From NCBI RefSeq assembly GCF_028285565.1, contig NZ_JANQOY010000208.1, forward strand, positions 1 through 64,000: a stretch of DNA of 64,000 nt, read 5' to 3'. Shown piece after piece: positions 1 to 8,589 of this stretch. Each line of letters opens with the position of its first letter. The stretch's first letter is position 1. The notes under the pieces were generated by a model that did no database searches, was not told where the DNA came from, and worked only from the letters and a program-made list of their open reading frames with translations. The translations under genes were made by a program, and so were the position numbers. This DNA comes from Acaryochloris sp. IP29b_bin.148 (GTDB lineage Bacteria > Cyanobacteriota > Cyanobacteriia > Thermosynechococcales > Thermosynechococcaceae).

Positions 1-73
1 TAAGCTGATAGACATGGCTGAGGTAAAGCGGTACGACATACTGCAAATATATGCCCCAGCCTTTTCTCATGCT

Positions 74-280
74 CTATTTCTTCGTCGAACTCACGTTAAA
101 TAATAAATGCTCCTGGGGAAATACGACTCGCTCATAGGACCAATTCGGAATATTGGTAATCCGAGCAATCTGCAACTGCTTAGAGCAATTGTGATAGCTG
201 CAGAAAACATGTTCTGATTGTCTAGATTCAAGAATAGGATTCATATAGTTATGCCTCAAACCAGCCTCTAAACAGAACAT
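74..280 (-). CDS. DUF1830 family protein, short or frameshifted
   Basis: The residues around SKQLQIARITNIPNWSYERVVFP match the DUF1830 family, small cyanobacterial proteins of unknown function (recognised from memory of the family). A more typical start is the second Met, at 244, because family members begin shortly before the C-x-Y-x-N segment. The protein ends abruptly after the LLF strand, about 25-30 residues earlier than usual. In the neighbouring frame, translation after LLF continues as REFDEEIEHEKRLGH and stays open to the window edge, which looks like a family C-terminus. A one-base frameshift near position 85 is therefore possible. Function unknown. Confidence 0.6.
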   Translation of the reverse strand: MFCLEAGLRHNYMNPILESRQSEHVFCSYHNCSKQLQIARITNIPNWSYERVVFPQEHLLFNVSSTKK

Positions 281-512
281 CTAAAGGCTGGCGGGAGAAA
301 GTATTAAAAATAGATTTTAAAGACTGGCCAGCAGTTTCTATGAGTAAAGAGAGCTAACCCTTTACTGAGAGCATCTAGTCAACACCTAGATGCAGCTCCT
401 AAACATAAAGACAATGTTAACTTATTTATACTTTCTTAACTAAATATTTATAATATTTTTAGGTTTGGTGATCTACTGATATCGACTCCACAACCATCTA
501 AACGAGGGCATC

Positions 513-692
513 ATGAATTCTTCTGGCCTTTCACCTGAAGCAGCCACAGCCGTTTTTAAGATCCACTTAGATGAACTTCGCCGAGCGATGGATCTGGGTG
601 AGCTTCCAGTGCAGTGGAATTGCGGCTATCCTTTGCTGTCTTATACTGACTTGCTGAATTATCAATTAAGGAAAGGATTGAAGACCGCTTAA
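513..692 (+). CDS. small hypothetical protein (59 aa)
   Basis: An ATG at 513 opens a 59-codon frame ending in TAA at 690-692. The peptide starts MNSSGLSPEAATAVF and contains an amphipathic, charged helix (LDELRRAMDLGELP) followed by an aromatic-rich segment (QWNCGYPLLSYTDLLNYQL). The composition looks protein-like rather than random, and a purine-rich stretch (acgaggg) lies about 7 bases before the ATG. I do not recognise a family. It stands alone on the plus strand between leftward genes. Confidence 0.45.
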   Translation: MNSSGLSPEAATAVFKIHLDELRRAMDLGELPVQWNCGYPLLSYTDLLNYQLRKGLKTA

Positions 693-956
693 CCCCTTCC
701 ATCCTGATTGTGGGAATCTTTATCTTTCTCACTGTAGAACCATTGGACCTCTTGACATGCAGGCTAAACCTATTGCGCCGTTCTCTAATTTGGCTTTGCT
801 CTACTGGATAGTTCTGACTAGCATTCCAAGATTGTTGATCAGCTTTTATTCGCCAGCGCTGTTACCCAGAGGAGGTATTGTGTCACTTCTTTGTGCCAGC
901 CCTGCGCCTTCTTGGAGCGAATGCTCCTAAGATTCAAAGCGACCCAGCTTTAATAG

Positions 957-1166
957 TTAGCTGGCAACGGCCATATCGCGAATCAGAGTTAAGCGGCTTT
1001 GAATGTAAGCTTTAACCGTTTCTAGTTCATCATGGGTTAGTTCTTGGCGCTCCGCTAACCGTTGACTTAGCCAATCAACCAGGGCAGAATCGCTTAATCC
1101 TAACAGTTGATGATGTGGAATGGTATCAACCAACTTCCAAACTTGATTTAGAAGAGCTGGAGACAT
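957..1166 (-). CDS. small conserved-looking protein, paralogue of the 1687-1926 gene
   Basis: A 69-residue protein that aligns without gaps to the 79-residue product encoded at 1687-1926. Shared positions include SP-LL, W-L, P-H-L, D--LV-WL, a conserved R-L pair, and the ending Y--S-L-LIR-M. About a third of positions are identical, and most others are conservative. Predicted mostly helical and soluble, with no membrane segment or signal peptide. The retained pattern in two diverged copies supports both as real genes. Function unknown. No clear terminator follows, only a short GGAGC/GCTCC hairpin at 914-927. Confidence 0.6.
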   Translation of the reverse strand: MSPALLNQVWKLVDTIPHHQLLGLSDSALVDWLSQRLAERQELTHDELETVKAYIQSRLTLIRDMAVAS

Positions 1167-1686
1167 TGTTCTTAGCTTGGTGTGTTAAGGGGTGAATTGA
1201 ATCTTGTGAGCAACATTTTTATAGTGAGTGTACTTTCTCATGGGCAATGAAGTGAAGGCTCCATTGTCCGGAGCAAAATACTTCTCTTGATCCAGCCTAG
1301 AGGTTTTAAGAGAACTCTCAAGTAGTTGTCATATTTATTTCGAAATGCCAGGGTTCTAAGCTCAGATTTCTAGATTGACAAGCTATAGTCTCAAAGATAC
1401 AAGCAGGTCAAAGCTATTGCTATATAGAGGATTCAGCTTTCCCTGGCTAGTACCATGAGCGAGTCAAGCTTTACCTTCTCTTCTCAGAAATGAAACACAA
1501 GTTTTCAAGAAGACAGCTAGTGAAACATTTCAACTCAAGACTTTTATGTAAACCGCGTTCTTTATCTCTATGTTGAGAGCATGCCTTTTGGGCCAATGAC
1601 GCAGGTATATCGTTTTCCCTCTGAAGATAAAAAACTTTTGGACATCTCCCCATCATCATTAGAGATGTCCAAAAGGAGCGTTTCAC
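1167..1686. other. intergenic, 520 bp between two paralogous genes
   Basis: Apart from the terminator at 1628-1675, I see no gene here. The open frame just after the stop of the 1687-1926 gene runs straight through the terminator stem and is not credible. The stretch presumably holds the promoter of the 957-1166 gene. Confidence 0.6.
1628..1675 (-). terminator. Rho-independent terminator for the 1687-1926 gene
   Basis: A perfect 14-bp inverted repeat (CTTTTGGACATCTC at 1635-1648 and its complement at 1662-1675) encloses a 13-base loop. Read on the minus strand it is followed directly by a run of six T. It lies 11 bases past the stop codon of the leftward gene at 1687, so this gene is transcribed alone. 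Confidence 0.85.
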
Positions 1687-1926
1687 TCATACCGCTAAAG
1701 AACAAGATGGGGGCTGGCTTGATTCAGTCATTTCTCGAATCAGCAGCAGGTGGGATTCAAGGTATCGCTCAATGCCTTTGCGGTCTTCTTTCTTTAATCG
1801 AAAACGATGCTCTAATTGTTCTAGCAACCATGAAACTAAACGAACATCATCCCATCTCATCAGAGCATGGGTAGGAAGTTCTTCAATTAATTGCCAGAGG
1901 CCGTGGAGCAGGGAAGGAGACAACAC
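1687..1926 (-). CDS. small conserved-looking protein, paralogue of the 957-1166 gene
   Basis: A 79-residue, charged, helical protein with the same skeleton as its neighbour (SP-LL, W-L, P-H-L, D--LV-WL, Y--S-L-LIR-M) plus a 10-residue C-terminal extension ending QPPSCSLAV. No signal peptide or membrane helix. It has its own strong terminator at 1628-1675. A local duplication followed by divergence explains the pair. I do not recognise the family and cannot assign a role. Confidence 0.65.
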   Translation of the reverse strand: MLSPSLLHGLWQLIEELPTHALMRWDDVRLVSWLLEQLEHRFRLKKEDRKGIERYLESHLLLIREMTESSQPPSCSLAV

Positions 1927-2184
1927 AATGAAATACCAAACGAGCTACATATGCATAAATTCATTCATTCGAAGATTGCTTAATTTTTTCTTTAGATTTA
2001 TGCCAACTTGATCCTACCCCTGGCTATGGTGACTAGTGGTTAAAGACACACATCTTTACACAGTTCAGGAATGTACTGCATGAAAACTAACCGTCTCATG
2101 GAAATAGGACGGCGCAGCTTTACCTAGAAAGCTGCAGAGCCTCTGCATTGTTGGTGACTATAAACACCTCTAGACGTTTGACAT

Positions 2185-2856
2185 CTATGAGTTCTGCTTT
2201 GAGGGAGTCACAATAGCCTGGGGAAGACTGTAGGCACTCGGCCATAGCACCAAACGGCACCAGACGTTTCGTTCCGGATCATACAATCGAGAACCGACAT
2301 CTTCTAGATCATCTTCATCTCGATAGTCCTCTTCATATTCATCTTCTGTGATGGACCAGTGAGCATAAACATAGTCTTCATCCAGCCTGTCTAAAGATCC
2401 CAAATACACTCTGATGCGATAGGTATCAGGTGCAATATAGATGGGCTTCGCACTGTCATGATCCATCAGGCCGTGAATATATAATTCACCGTGCGATAAA
2501 TCAAAACTAACTTCGGCAACGTAAAACCAGTCGTTCAATCGATTCGGATCTACATCCTGAGGCGGGGTATCCCAGAGTTCTAGACAAACTGGAAAGTCAA
2601 CTTCATCACAGGCCACATACAAACCAATCGCCTGCTTGGCAATACTCATCCCTTTAGGGGTATCAGGCGAAAACTTCTGACGTCCAACCATTCCTGGCAA
2701 TACTTCAGGAACTGCTCTGAGGGACTCTCCTTCCTGAATATCTGCAATATCATAAAAATTCGGTATAGGCGGTAATTCAGCTCCACGGTGACTGGAGAGA
2801 TAGATAATATAATGCTCAGAGTCAATCTTTAAAAACTCTTTCTTAAGTTGCACCAT
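2185..2856 (-). CDS. hypothetical protein (223 aa)
   Basis: An acidic soluble protein with no recognised family. The first 150 residues read as beta-rich (HYIIYLSSHRG, GLYVACDEVDFPVCLELW, YVAEVSFDLSHGELYIHGL, TYRIRVYLGSLDRL), suggesting one beta-sandwich-like domain. An acidic stretch (EDEYEEDYRDEDDLEDV) follows near residue 175, and the C-terminus returns to a strand (CRLVLWPS). On the minus strand AGGAG sits directly before ATG-GTG, so the GTG at codon 2 is an equally good start. It is a single gene with no partner close enough to be an operon. Confidence 0.6.
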   Translation of the reverse strand: MVQLKKEFLKIDSEHYIIYLSSHRGAELPPIPNFYDIADIQEGESLRAVPEVLPGMVGRQKFSPDTPKGMSIAKQAIGLYVACDEVDFPVCLELWDTPPQDVDPNRLNDWFYVAEVSFDLSHGELYIHGLMDHDSAKPIYIAPDTYRIRVYLGSLDRLDEDYVYAHWSITEDEYEEDYRDEDDLEDVGSRLYDPERNVWCRLVLWPSAYSLPQAIVTPSKQNS

Positions 2857-3266
2857 ACTCCTATGACGTAAGCGTTAATCCCTCCAACACTTCTCCGATG
2901 TGCTTTTTAGAAGAAAAGCAACAACAAACACAGAGATATAGTGTTAGAATAGCCCATTTCTTGTACCAAATTATGGATTTACTTTTTTCTATAAACCTAC
3001 CTTGAGACAAGCCAATCATATCAAATTCTATTGAATTAAGACGAGGTGAATCCAGCAAAGTCGGCCTAGTTCAGTTTATAATAGCCTTACTATTTATCAA
3101 GATTACATATGATAATTGTCACCTAGTCAGTCAAAAACTGAGGGTTAAATATTAGAAAGATTGCTAGGTCTAAATTTCATATAAATTTAGACACGAAAGG
3201 ATCACGACAGTGGCTCCACTTTACTCATGCTGATAGCCGAATGAGTTAAATACATTTTGGTCATCC

Positions 3267-4112
3267 CTAAGTCGTCAAATAATCAGCATGGAAACGCAGA
3301 TGATCACCCATAAAGGTGGCAATGAAATAATAGCTATGGTCATAGCCGGACTGCATTCGTAATGTCAGAGAACGACCCGTTTGATCGCATGCGTCTTGCA
3401 ATCGATGGGAGAGTAACTGTTCTTCTAGAAATGAGTCTGCGGAGCCTTGGTCAACTAAGAGAGGGCGATCATCTGAATATTGATGGACAAGCGCACAGGC
3501 ATCATATTGTTGCCAGGTGGCTTGATCCGATCCTAAATAGTGGGAAAAAATTTTTTGTCCCCAAGGACAGTGAGTTGGCGCCACAATGGGAGCAAAGGCT
3601 GAGATGGAACGATAGCGATCGCGATTCCGTAACCCACACACTAAGGCCCCATGTCCGCCCATTGAATGCCCACAAATACTCTGTCTATCGGACTGTGCAG
3701 GAAAATATTCCCCAATCAACTGGGGCAGTTCATCCACGACGTAGTCATACATCTGGTAATGCTTTGCCCAAGGATCAGCTGTCGCATTCACATAAAAGCC
3801 AGCCCCAGTTCCTAAGTCCCAATCCTCTTCAGCACCCGGTGTTTCACCATCCCGAGGACTGGTATCTGGAGCCACTAGCATCACCCCTAATTCAGCAGCA
3901 TACCGCTGTGCCCCCGCTTTAGCCATAAAGTTCTCCTCCGTACAGGTCAGGCCCGATAAGAAGTAGAGCACCGGAACTGGACCTGCTTGCGCTTGGGGAG
4001 GCTGATACACCGCAAATTTCATGGGGGTTCGGCAAACTTGAGAGGGATAGCTGTAAAATCCCATGGTGCCGCCAAAGCAGGTGGTTTCTTGCAGACAAGT
4101 GAGTGATGACAT
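3267..4112 (-). CDS. fghA: S-formylglutathione hydrolase
   Basis: An alpha/beta-hydrolase of the esterase D / S-formylglutathione hydrolase family, which releases formate and glutathione from S-formylglutathione in formaldehyde detoxification. Visible features: the LSGLTCTEENF segment with the oxyanion region, nucleophile elbow GHSMGGHG with Ser150, Asp226 in DQGSADSF, and His259 in GYDHSYYF. The 281-residue length is normal for the family. A weak AGGG precedes the ATG at 4112. No glutathione-dependent formaldehyde dehydrogenase gene (adhC/frmA) is adjacent, so the pathway partner must be elsewhere. Cytoplasmic. Confidence 0.93.
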   Translation of the reverse strand: MSSLTCLQETTCFGGTMGFYSYPSQVCRTPMKFAVYQPPQAQAGPVPVLYFLSGLTCTEENFMAKAGAQRYAAELGVMLVAPDTSPRDGETPGAEEDWDLGTGAGFYVNATADPWAKHYQMYDYVVDELPQLIGEYFPAQSDRQSICGHSMGGHGALVCGLRNRDRYRSISAFAPIVAPTHCPWGQKIFSHYLGSDQATWQQYDACALVHQYSDDRPLLVDQGSADSFLEEQLLSHRLQDACDQTGRSLTLRMQSGYDHSYYFIATFMGDHLRFHADYLTT

Positions 4113-4526
4113 AGGCGCACCCTAAAGCAACTCCGCCATTATCAGGGATGGGGTTGAGATCGCACCCACTCTCACTAGATTCTTAAACTCAGGCAACGGA
4201 GCTCTTGCCGTTAGTGCACCACATCAAACCATCCCTTCAACAAAAACAGTGCCCCATGCTTGAATTCGCCGCATCGTAAAAACACAGAGGCTAGAGTTCG
4301 CATTACTCACTATCTTTCCTGACTAGGAGAACATCTTCTTGCTAAACAACTAAAAATAGAGAAGTTATATGGTTTTATCTCGACAGCTCAAAACTATTCT
4401 TTAAGATAAAAATTCATGTATGTAAAAGATTGCATAAATAGATAATTAGTGCCTGAGAAATAATTAGCAGCCAAACAAAAGCATATTTAGCAAGAACTAT
4501 AAATAGGTTACTTGCTGTGATGTGAG
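4113..4526. other. divergent intergenic region, 414 bp
   Basis: It lies between the divergent fghA and AraC-type genes and must hold both promoters. The half next to the regulator is strongly AT-rich. I see no small ORF, terminator or convincing operator palindrome in it. An AraC-type regulator controlling its divergent neighbour would be a common arrangement, but this is only inference. Confidence 0.5.
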
Positions 4527-5417
4527 ATGAAACAAGATGCACTAATCGTCAATGGATTAAAAGACAATAGTATTCGTGATTGTCTTTCAATTGAACCCGT
4601 CTTTTCAAGCTATAAGTATTTATGGAATGATATCAGCCTGGTTTATACTGAAACAGAGCCAACAGAATGCCCAGCGCATTATTGTCCGCATCATGTCATT
4701 GCCATTATTACGAAACGGACTGAGGTAGAAGTCTTCGATAATGGGAAGATGTATCCCAGAATCTATGAGGTTGGTGACATTTGTTTTCATCCAGCTTACG
4801 CGCTTCGCAAGACTTATTTTAGGTCAGGTACGGCTGCTATTAATATTTCCCTAGACCCATTATTTGTGAGTAAGGTTGATCCTGAGTTTATCAACCCAGA
4901 TACTGTTGAACTTGCTGTCAGAAGCCACATTCAAGATCCTCTAATTTGCCAATTAGGATGTGCCCTCAAGAATGAAGTTGCTTCAGGTTATCCTTCAAAG
5001 GTCTATGTTGATTCTTTAGCAACCTGTCTATCGGCTCACTTACTTCAAAAATATTCTGCTCAAGAGCATATTTTACCTCACGGTGAGGGAGGACTAGCAG
5101 CCAATAAACTCAAATTGGTTACTGACTATATCAATGATCATTTACCAGAAGAAATTTCTTTGAAGATGTTGGCTGGATTGACTGGCATGAGCCAGTATCA
5201 CTTTGGTCGTCTTTTCAAACAGTCTATAGGTCTTAGCCCTTATAAATACATTCTTCAACAACGCATTAATCTAGCGAAACAACTATTAACTCTAGACAAT
5301 ATTGGCATTGCTGAAGTGGCTTTAAATTGTGGTTTTACCCATCAGAGCCATCTAAATAGACACTTCAAAAACTTTGTTGGAACCACACCAAAAAAGTATA
5401 GAAATTCTTTCAATTAG
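4527..5417 (+). CDS. AraC family transcriptional regulator
   Basis: The C-terminal ~100 residues are a standard AraC/XylS double helix-turn-helix: KLKLVTDYINDHLPEEISLKMLAGLTGMSQYHFGRLFK, then the second helix pair with IGIAEVALNCGFTHQSHLNRHFK, closing with the family signature GTTPKKYR. The N-terminal ~190 residues look like a sensing or dimerisation domain (cupin-like strands such as EVEVFDNGKMYPRIYEVGDICFHP) whose ligand is unknown. Total length (296) is typical. It is divergent from fghA, making that gene a possible target. Base composition is AT-richer than the housekeeping genes further right. Confidence 0.9.
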   Translation: MKQDALIVNGLKDNSIRDCLSIEPVFSSYKYLWNDISLVYTETEPTECPAHYCPHHVIAIITKRTEVEVFDNGKMYPRIYEVGDICFHPAYALRKTYFRSGTAAINISLDPLFVSKVDPEFINPDTVELAVRSHIQDPLICQLGCALKNEVASGYPSKVYVDSLATCLSAHLLQKYSAQEHILPHGEGGLAANKLKLVTDYINDHLPEEISLKMLAGLTGMSQYHFGRLFKQSIGLSPYKYILQQRINLAKQLLTLDNIGIAEVALNCGFTHQSHLNRHFKNFVGTTPKKYRNSFN

Positions 5418-5870
5418 TAAAACTTGAATTAACCAAAATAGAATACAGCCAGATTCTTCGAAGTCAATATTTATTTGCTCTTTAACTTGCTCAGTTATAT
5501 TTATTGCCTTGCTACAAAAAAATCACTAAAAACAATAAAGGATTGTAGACAATGTATCCAGATCTAAAGCTAGCTAAATCAGTGAATCTATATGATTCGA
5601 TTTTTTCACAATAGAAGCCGTTCTTATAGATAATCAACTCTAGTTTGAGTTGCTTTATTTTATTTATTGCCAACCTATCCTTGACTACTACAGCAAGATC
5701 ATGCAATCGCAGCATGATCTTGCAAGATTATTCATCATTTCAATGTCAGAGTATTTGTATAGCTTTCAAAACTGAACCTATCTCAAAAATGAGATATTGA
5801 AATTTCTTGATCAACGTTATCCCCATTCAGACAACCGTACAACCATCAATATCTGAGTAGGCCAACCGCA
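5418..5870. other. AT-rich intergenic region, 453 bp
   Basis: It contains a perfect 12-bp inverted repeat at 5693-5723 and otherwise no feature I can support. A 67-codon leftward frame covering 5512-5715 starts inside the repeat, has no recognisable content, and was not annotated. Confidence 0.5.
5693..5723. repeat. perfect 12-bp inverted repeat
   Basis: GCAAGATCATGC at 5693-5704 and GCATGATCTTGC at 5712-5723 flank a 7-base loop. Neither side has a clear T-tract, so a terminator is not obvious. It lies 147 bp upstream of the 5871 gene and about 275 bp after the AraC-type gene; either a bidirectional hairpin or a protein-binding site would fit. Confidence 0.7.
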
Positions 5871-6419
5871 ATGTTGATAAATTTAGATCGGCCATTAATG
5901 AGGCACTGTGATCAGGTAGCTATTGCTGATCTCAAGGATTTCCAGCTGATTATTCCAACCACCACTCAAGTCTTTCCCAAAGCTATTTTCTCGACTTGGG
6001 TGGATATTCCCAAACGGCTGTACGCAGAGGAAGGATGGATGGTAACGAACGGGGGAGACATTGCCGCCCTGCACGGTTTGGCCTTTGATACCCATATTGC
6101 AACCAGCACACCCTTTCAGTTGTCCCAACGATTGGGACCGGGTGTTCCCATTAGCTTTGAGAGTCGCAGCATGCGATCGCTACCCGCCCCGCTTTTAGCG
6201 CAAGCAATCCTTTCTTGCTGTTTTCCAGAAACATCCATCCCCTTTTATGCAGTCTTTCGTGGGTTCACACCTCGATTTGTCCGGGTTTATCCTTGGACAA
6301 GGCGTGACTCGTTAGCTGAAATGGCTGACATGATGTTGGCCGATGAACAACAATTTATTGCAACCAACTATACTCGGCTGCGGACAATTCCCTTTTATCA
6401 AGAGCAGTTTGGCCTCTAG
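5871..6419 (+). CDS. hypothetical protein (182 aa) upstream of a DUF3050 gene
   Basis: A soluble protein I do not recognise. Features: an early strand (DFQLIIPTTTQVFP), a GGDIAALHGLAFDTH segment, and a C-terminal half rich in aromatic and arginine residues (FYAVFRGFTPRFVRVYPWTRR) ending in a helical tail. No signal peptide or membrane helix. The next gene starts 81 bp downstream on the same strand, so the two may be co-transcribed and act together. It could be a small enzyme or an accessory domain; the sequence does not decide. Confidence 0.6.
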   Translation: MLINLDRPLMRHCDQVAIADLKDFQLIIPTTTQVFPKAIFSTWVDIPKRLYAEEGWMVTNGGDIAALHGLAFDTHIATSTPFQLSQRLGPGVPISFESRSMRSLPAPLLAQAILSCCFPETSIPFYAVFRGFTPRFVRVYPWTRRDSLAEMADMMLADEQQFIATNYTRLRTIPFYQEQFGL

Positions 6420-6500
6420 CTCTCTGTTGATCAAGCCCTACTCTGCTGTCATAACATCAGGTTCCCCAAAGCATATCGCCCTTTGGAGATCATATGACCC

Positions 6501-7385
6501 ATGAATCACTCAACCCGACCGAACGAACACCCTGTCCGATCCACGACCGATCTGAACCCCCATCCACCTTTTTCTACATCTACAACTTCAACCCCGCTTG
6601 AACAGCAGATTGAAGCTTGCACCCAATTAAAAGCATTAAAAGTTGCGATCGCACCCTTCCGACAACAGCTGCTGATGCATCCGGTATATCAACGGCTGCA
6701 GAATCAAACAGCCCTACAGATATTTATGGAGCATCATGTGTTTGCAGTCTGGGATTTTATGTGTTTACTCAAGCGACTACAACAGCAGCTGACCTGCACT
6801 GAGGTGATTTGGACTGAACCCGCCAATTTAAATGCGGCCCGCATGATTAACGAAATTGTGGTGGCAGAAGAAACCGATGCAACCCCCGATGGTTGCTATG
6901 CTAGCCACTTTCAACTTTACCTAGCAGCGATGGAGGAAGTGGAAGCCAACACCACGGCCATCTTACATTTGGAGGAGTTACTGAAACAGCAGGTGTCTGC
7001 TGACAAGGCATTACAGCTAGCCAAAATGCCCCAAGCTGCAAGGCAATTTGTAGCGGAAACATTAGATGTCTGTCATACCCATGACACGGTTGAGGTTGCC
7101 TCTTACTTCCTCTTTGGTCGCGAAAATCTTATTCCCGATCTGTTTTTGCAAGTGGTTCAGAGCCTTGCCATATCCGAAAATTTCAACACTCAGGGTTTGG
7201 TTTACTATTTGAATCGCCATATTGAGCTGGATGCCCAAGAACATGGCCCTGCTAGTGAGCAGCTCATGATCAGTCTTTGTGGCAATAGTCATGACGCTTG
7301 GCAGCGAGCCCAAACAGCTGCTAGGGAAGCCCTTCAATCAAGACTAAAACTCTGGAATAGCATTGCAGCAGCAATTGAAACTTGA
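6501..7385 (+). CDS. DUF3050 protein, heme-oxygenase-like fold
   Basis: From about residue 35 the protein follows the DUF3050 family: HPVYQRL, the HHVFAVWDFMCLLKRLQ helix, NEIVVAEETD, then YASHFQLYLAAMEE, and late VASYFLFGRENLIPDLF and RHIELDAQEHG. DUF3050 belongs to the heme-oxygenase-like superfamily, several members of which are diiron oxidases. Candidate metal ligands are His and Glu/Asp in NEIVVAEE, SHFQLY and ELDAQEHG; this is inference from spacing. GGAG lies 12 bases before the ATG. The N-terminal ~34 residues are Pro/Thr-rich and probably disordered. Its substrate is unknown; a P450 and two glycosyltransferases lie downstream. Confidence 0.85.
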   Translation: MNHSTRPNEHPVRSTTDLNPHPPFSTSTTSTPLEQQIEACTQLKALKVAIAPFRQQLLMHPVYQRLQNQTALQIFMEHHVFAVWDFMCLLKRLQQQLTCTEVIWTEPANLNAARMINEIVVAEETDATPDGCYASHFQLYLAAMEEVEANTTAILHLEELLKQQVSADKALQLAKMPQAARQFVAETLDVCHTHDTVEVASYFLFGRENLIPDLFLQVVQSLAISENFNTQGLVYYLNRHIELDAQEHGPASEQLMISLCGNSHDAWQRAQTAAREALQSRLKLWNSIAAAIET

Positions 7386-7463
7386 ACCAATTGACTGCCC
7401 TTATAACTCAACAGAATTTTTGCTGATCACCCAAGTATAGCGCTCGCCACATAGGAAAACAGG

Positions 7464-8423
7464 ATGAATATCGCTTTAGTTGCGGCAGGATATATTCCTA
7501 AACCGCCCATGTCTAATTCTATTTACAACCTCATATGGAAATATAAATTATGTTTAGAAGCTTTTGGGCATACTGTTGATTTTTATAATGAGAAGGATTT
7601 AAATCGGGTTATAGATTGCCTTAATACGATCAAGTATGACTTTATTCATTTACATGCATTTGATTTTGTCAAATACTTCAATCAGCACCTCAATAAAAAA
7701 TATTGTTTTACCTGTCATTATGGGTATTTATTAAAAGAGAGCCAATGGAATCTCAAGTTTCAACAGGCATTTAATTCATGCATGGATACACCTGGTATCA
7801 TTGCTCTATCTTCATCAGCAAAAAGCTTTTTTATCGGTAAAGGGTATTCTAAGTTTCTTCGAGTTCAACCTAATGGGATTGATACTAGTCAAGTTAGTTT
7901 TCGTGAGTCAGGGAACCATAAGGCTATTTGTCTAGGTTGGATTCAACCCAGAAAACAGCAAAAACTATTAGCTAATAGGATCGATGGCGCACTACCATTA
8001 GATTTTATTGGTCCTTTAGATGATCCTGATTTTACTGAAGGAAGCACCACAAAATATTTAGGTATCTGGAGTCAAAAACAAGTCTATGCCAATCTCACAA
8101 ACTATAGTTGTTTAGTGTTAATGAGTGATGGTGAAGTAGCACCGCTTGTGGTGATTGAGGCTCTAGCGGCAGGCTTATGCCTCGTGGTTTCTGAATCAGC
8201 GAGTGCCAACTTACATACCAAGGATTTCATTACGATATTGCCTGACAATATATTGAGTGATTCGAAGAACAAGAAGATTGTTGCCGAATCAATCACGAAG
8301 ATGATTGATATCAATAAGTACCACCGAAAAGAAATTGTTAGATATGCCGTAGAGAATTTTGACTTAAATAACTTGACTAGAAACTATATCAAAATTATCA
8401 ACGAATCATTGTTTTCAATATAG
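7464..8423 (+). CDS. glycosyltransferase, GT4-like (GT-B fold)
   Basis: A 319-residue GT-B-type retaining glycosyltransferase. The first domain starts MNIALVAAGYIPKPP, as in GT4 enzymes, and the second contains PNGID (136-140), and E224-x7-E232 in GEVAPLVVIEALAAG, the usual nucleotide-sugar-binding acidic pair. No membrane segment. The gene is clearly AT-richer than its upstream neighbour, which suggests a separate origin by transfer. It is shorter than most GT4 enzymes (350-400) but has no obvious break. Donor and acceptor cannot be read from the sequence. A 14-bp palindrome (8418-8431) straddles the stop codon. Confidence 0.85.
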   Translation: MNIALVAAGYIPKPPMSNSIYNLIWKYKLCLEAFGHTVDFYNEKDLNRVIDCLNTIKYDFIHLHAFDFVKYFNQHLNKKYCFTCHYGYLLKESQWNLKFQQAFNSCMDTPGIIALSSSAKSFFIGKGYSKFLRVQPNGIDTSQVSFRESGNHKAICLGWIQPRKQQKLLANRIDGALPLDFIGPLDDPDFTEGSTTKYLGIWSQKQVYANLTNYSCLVLMSDGEVAPLVVIEALAAGLCLVVSESASANLHTKDFITILPDNILSDSKNKKIVAESITKMIDINKYHRKEIVRYAVENFDLNNLTRNYIKIINESLFSI

Positions 8424-8589
8424 ATCTATATGAGATCCAAAAACGTTCAGCAAAAAGCAGAGCCTAATCTTATTCTTGCACTTCTGACATGCCTAAAAAT
8501 AAGATGATTATCAGCTTTATCTAAATACAAGGTATTGAGAAAAATTTTGATATTACAGATTCGAGACGGAATCTTATCTATGTCTCTAT

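Noticed and set aside
757-930. Plus-strand frame of 57 codons starting MQAKPIAPFSNLALLYW
   Set aside because: Hydrophobic but without recognisable pattern, no ribosome-binding site, and the end falls in a small hairpin; likely chance.
1471-1686. 71-codon leftward frame directly after the stop of the 1687-1926 gene
   Set aside because: It runs through the perfect terminator stem at 1635-1675 and has no protein-like pattern.
2861-3058. 65-codon leftward frame just upstream of the 223-residue protein
   Set aside because: Composition is random-looking and it occupies the expected promoter region.
3362-3922. 186-codon frame opposite the S-formylglutathione hydrolase gene
   Set aside because: Antisense shadow of a gene with intact catalytic triad; long only because of codon bias.
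5512-5715. 67-codon leftward AT-rich frame
   Set aside because: Starts inside a 12-bp inverted repeat, rich in Ile/Leu/Lys as expected from AT-rich DNA, no family resemblance.
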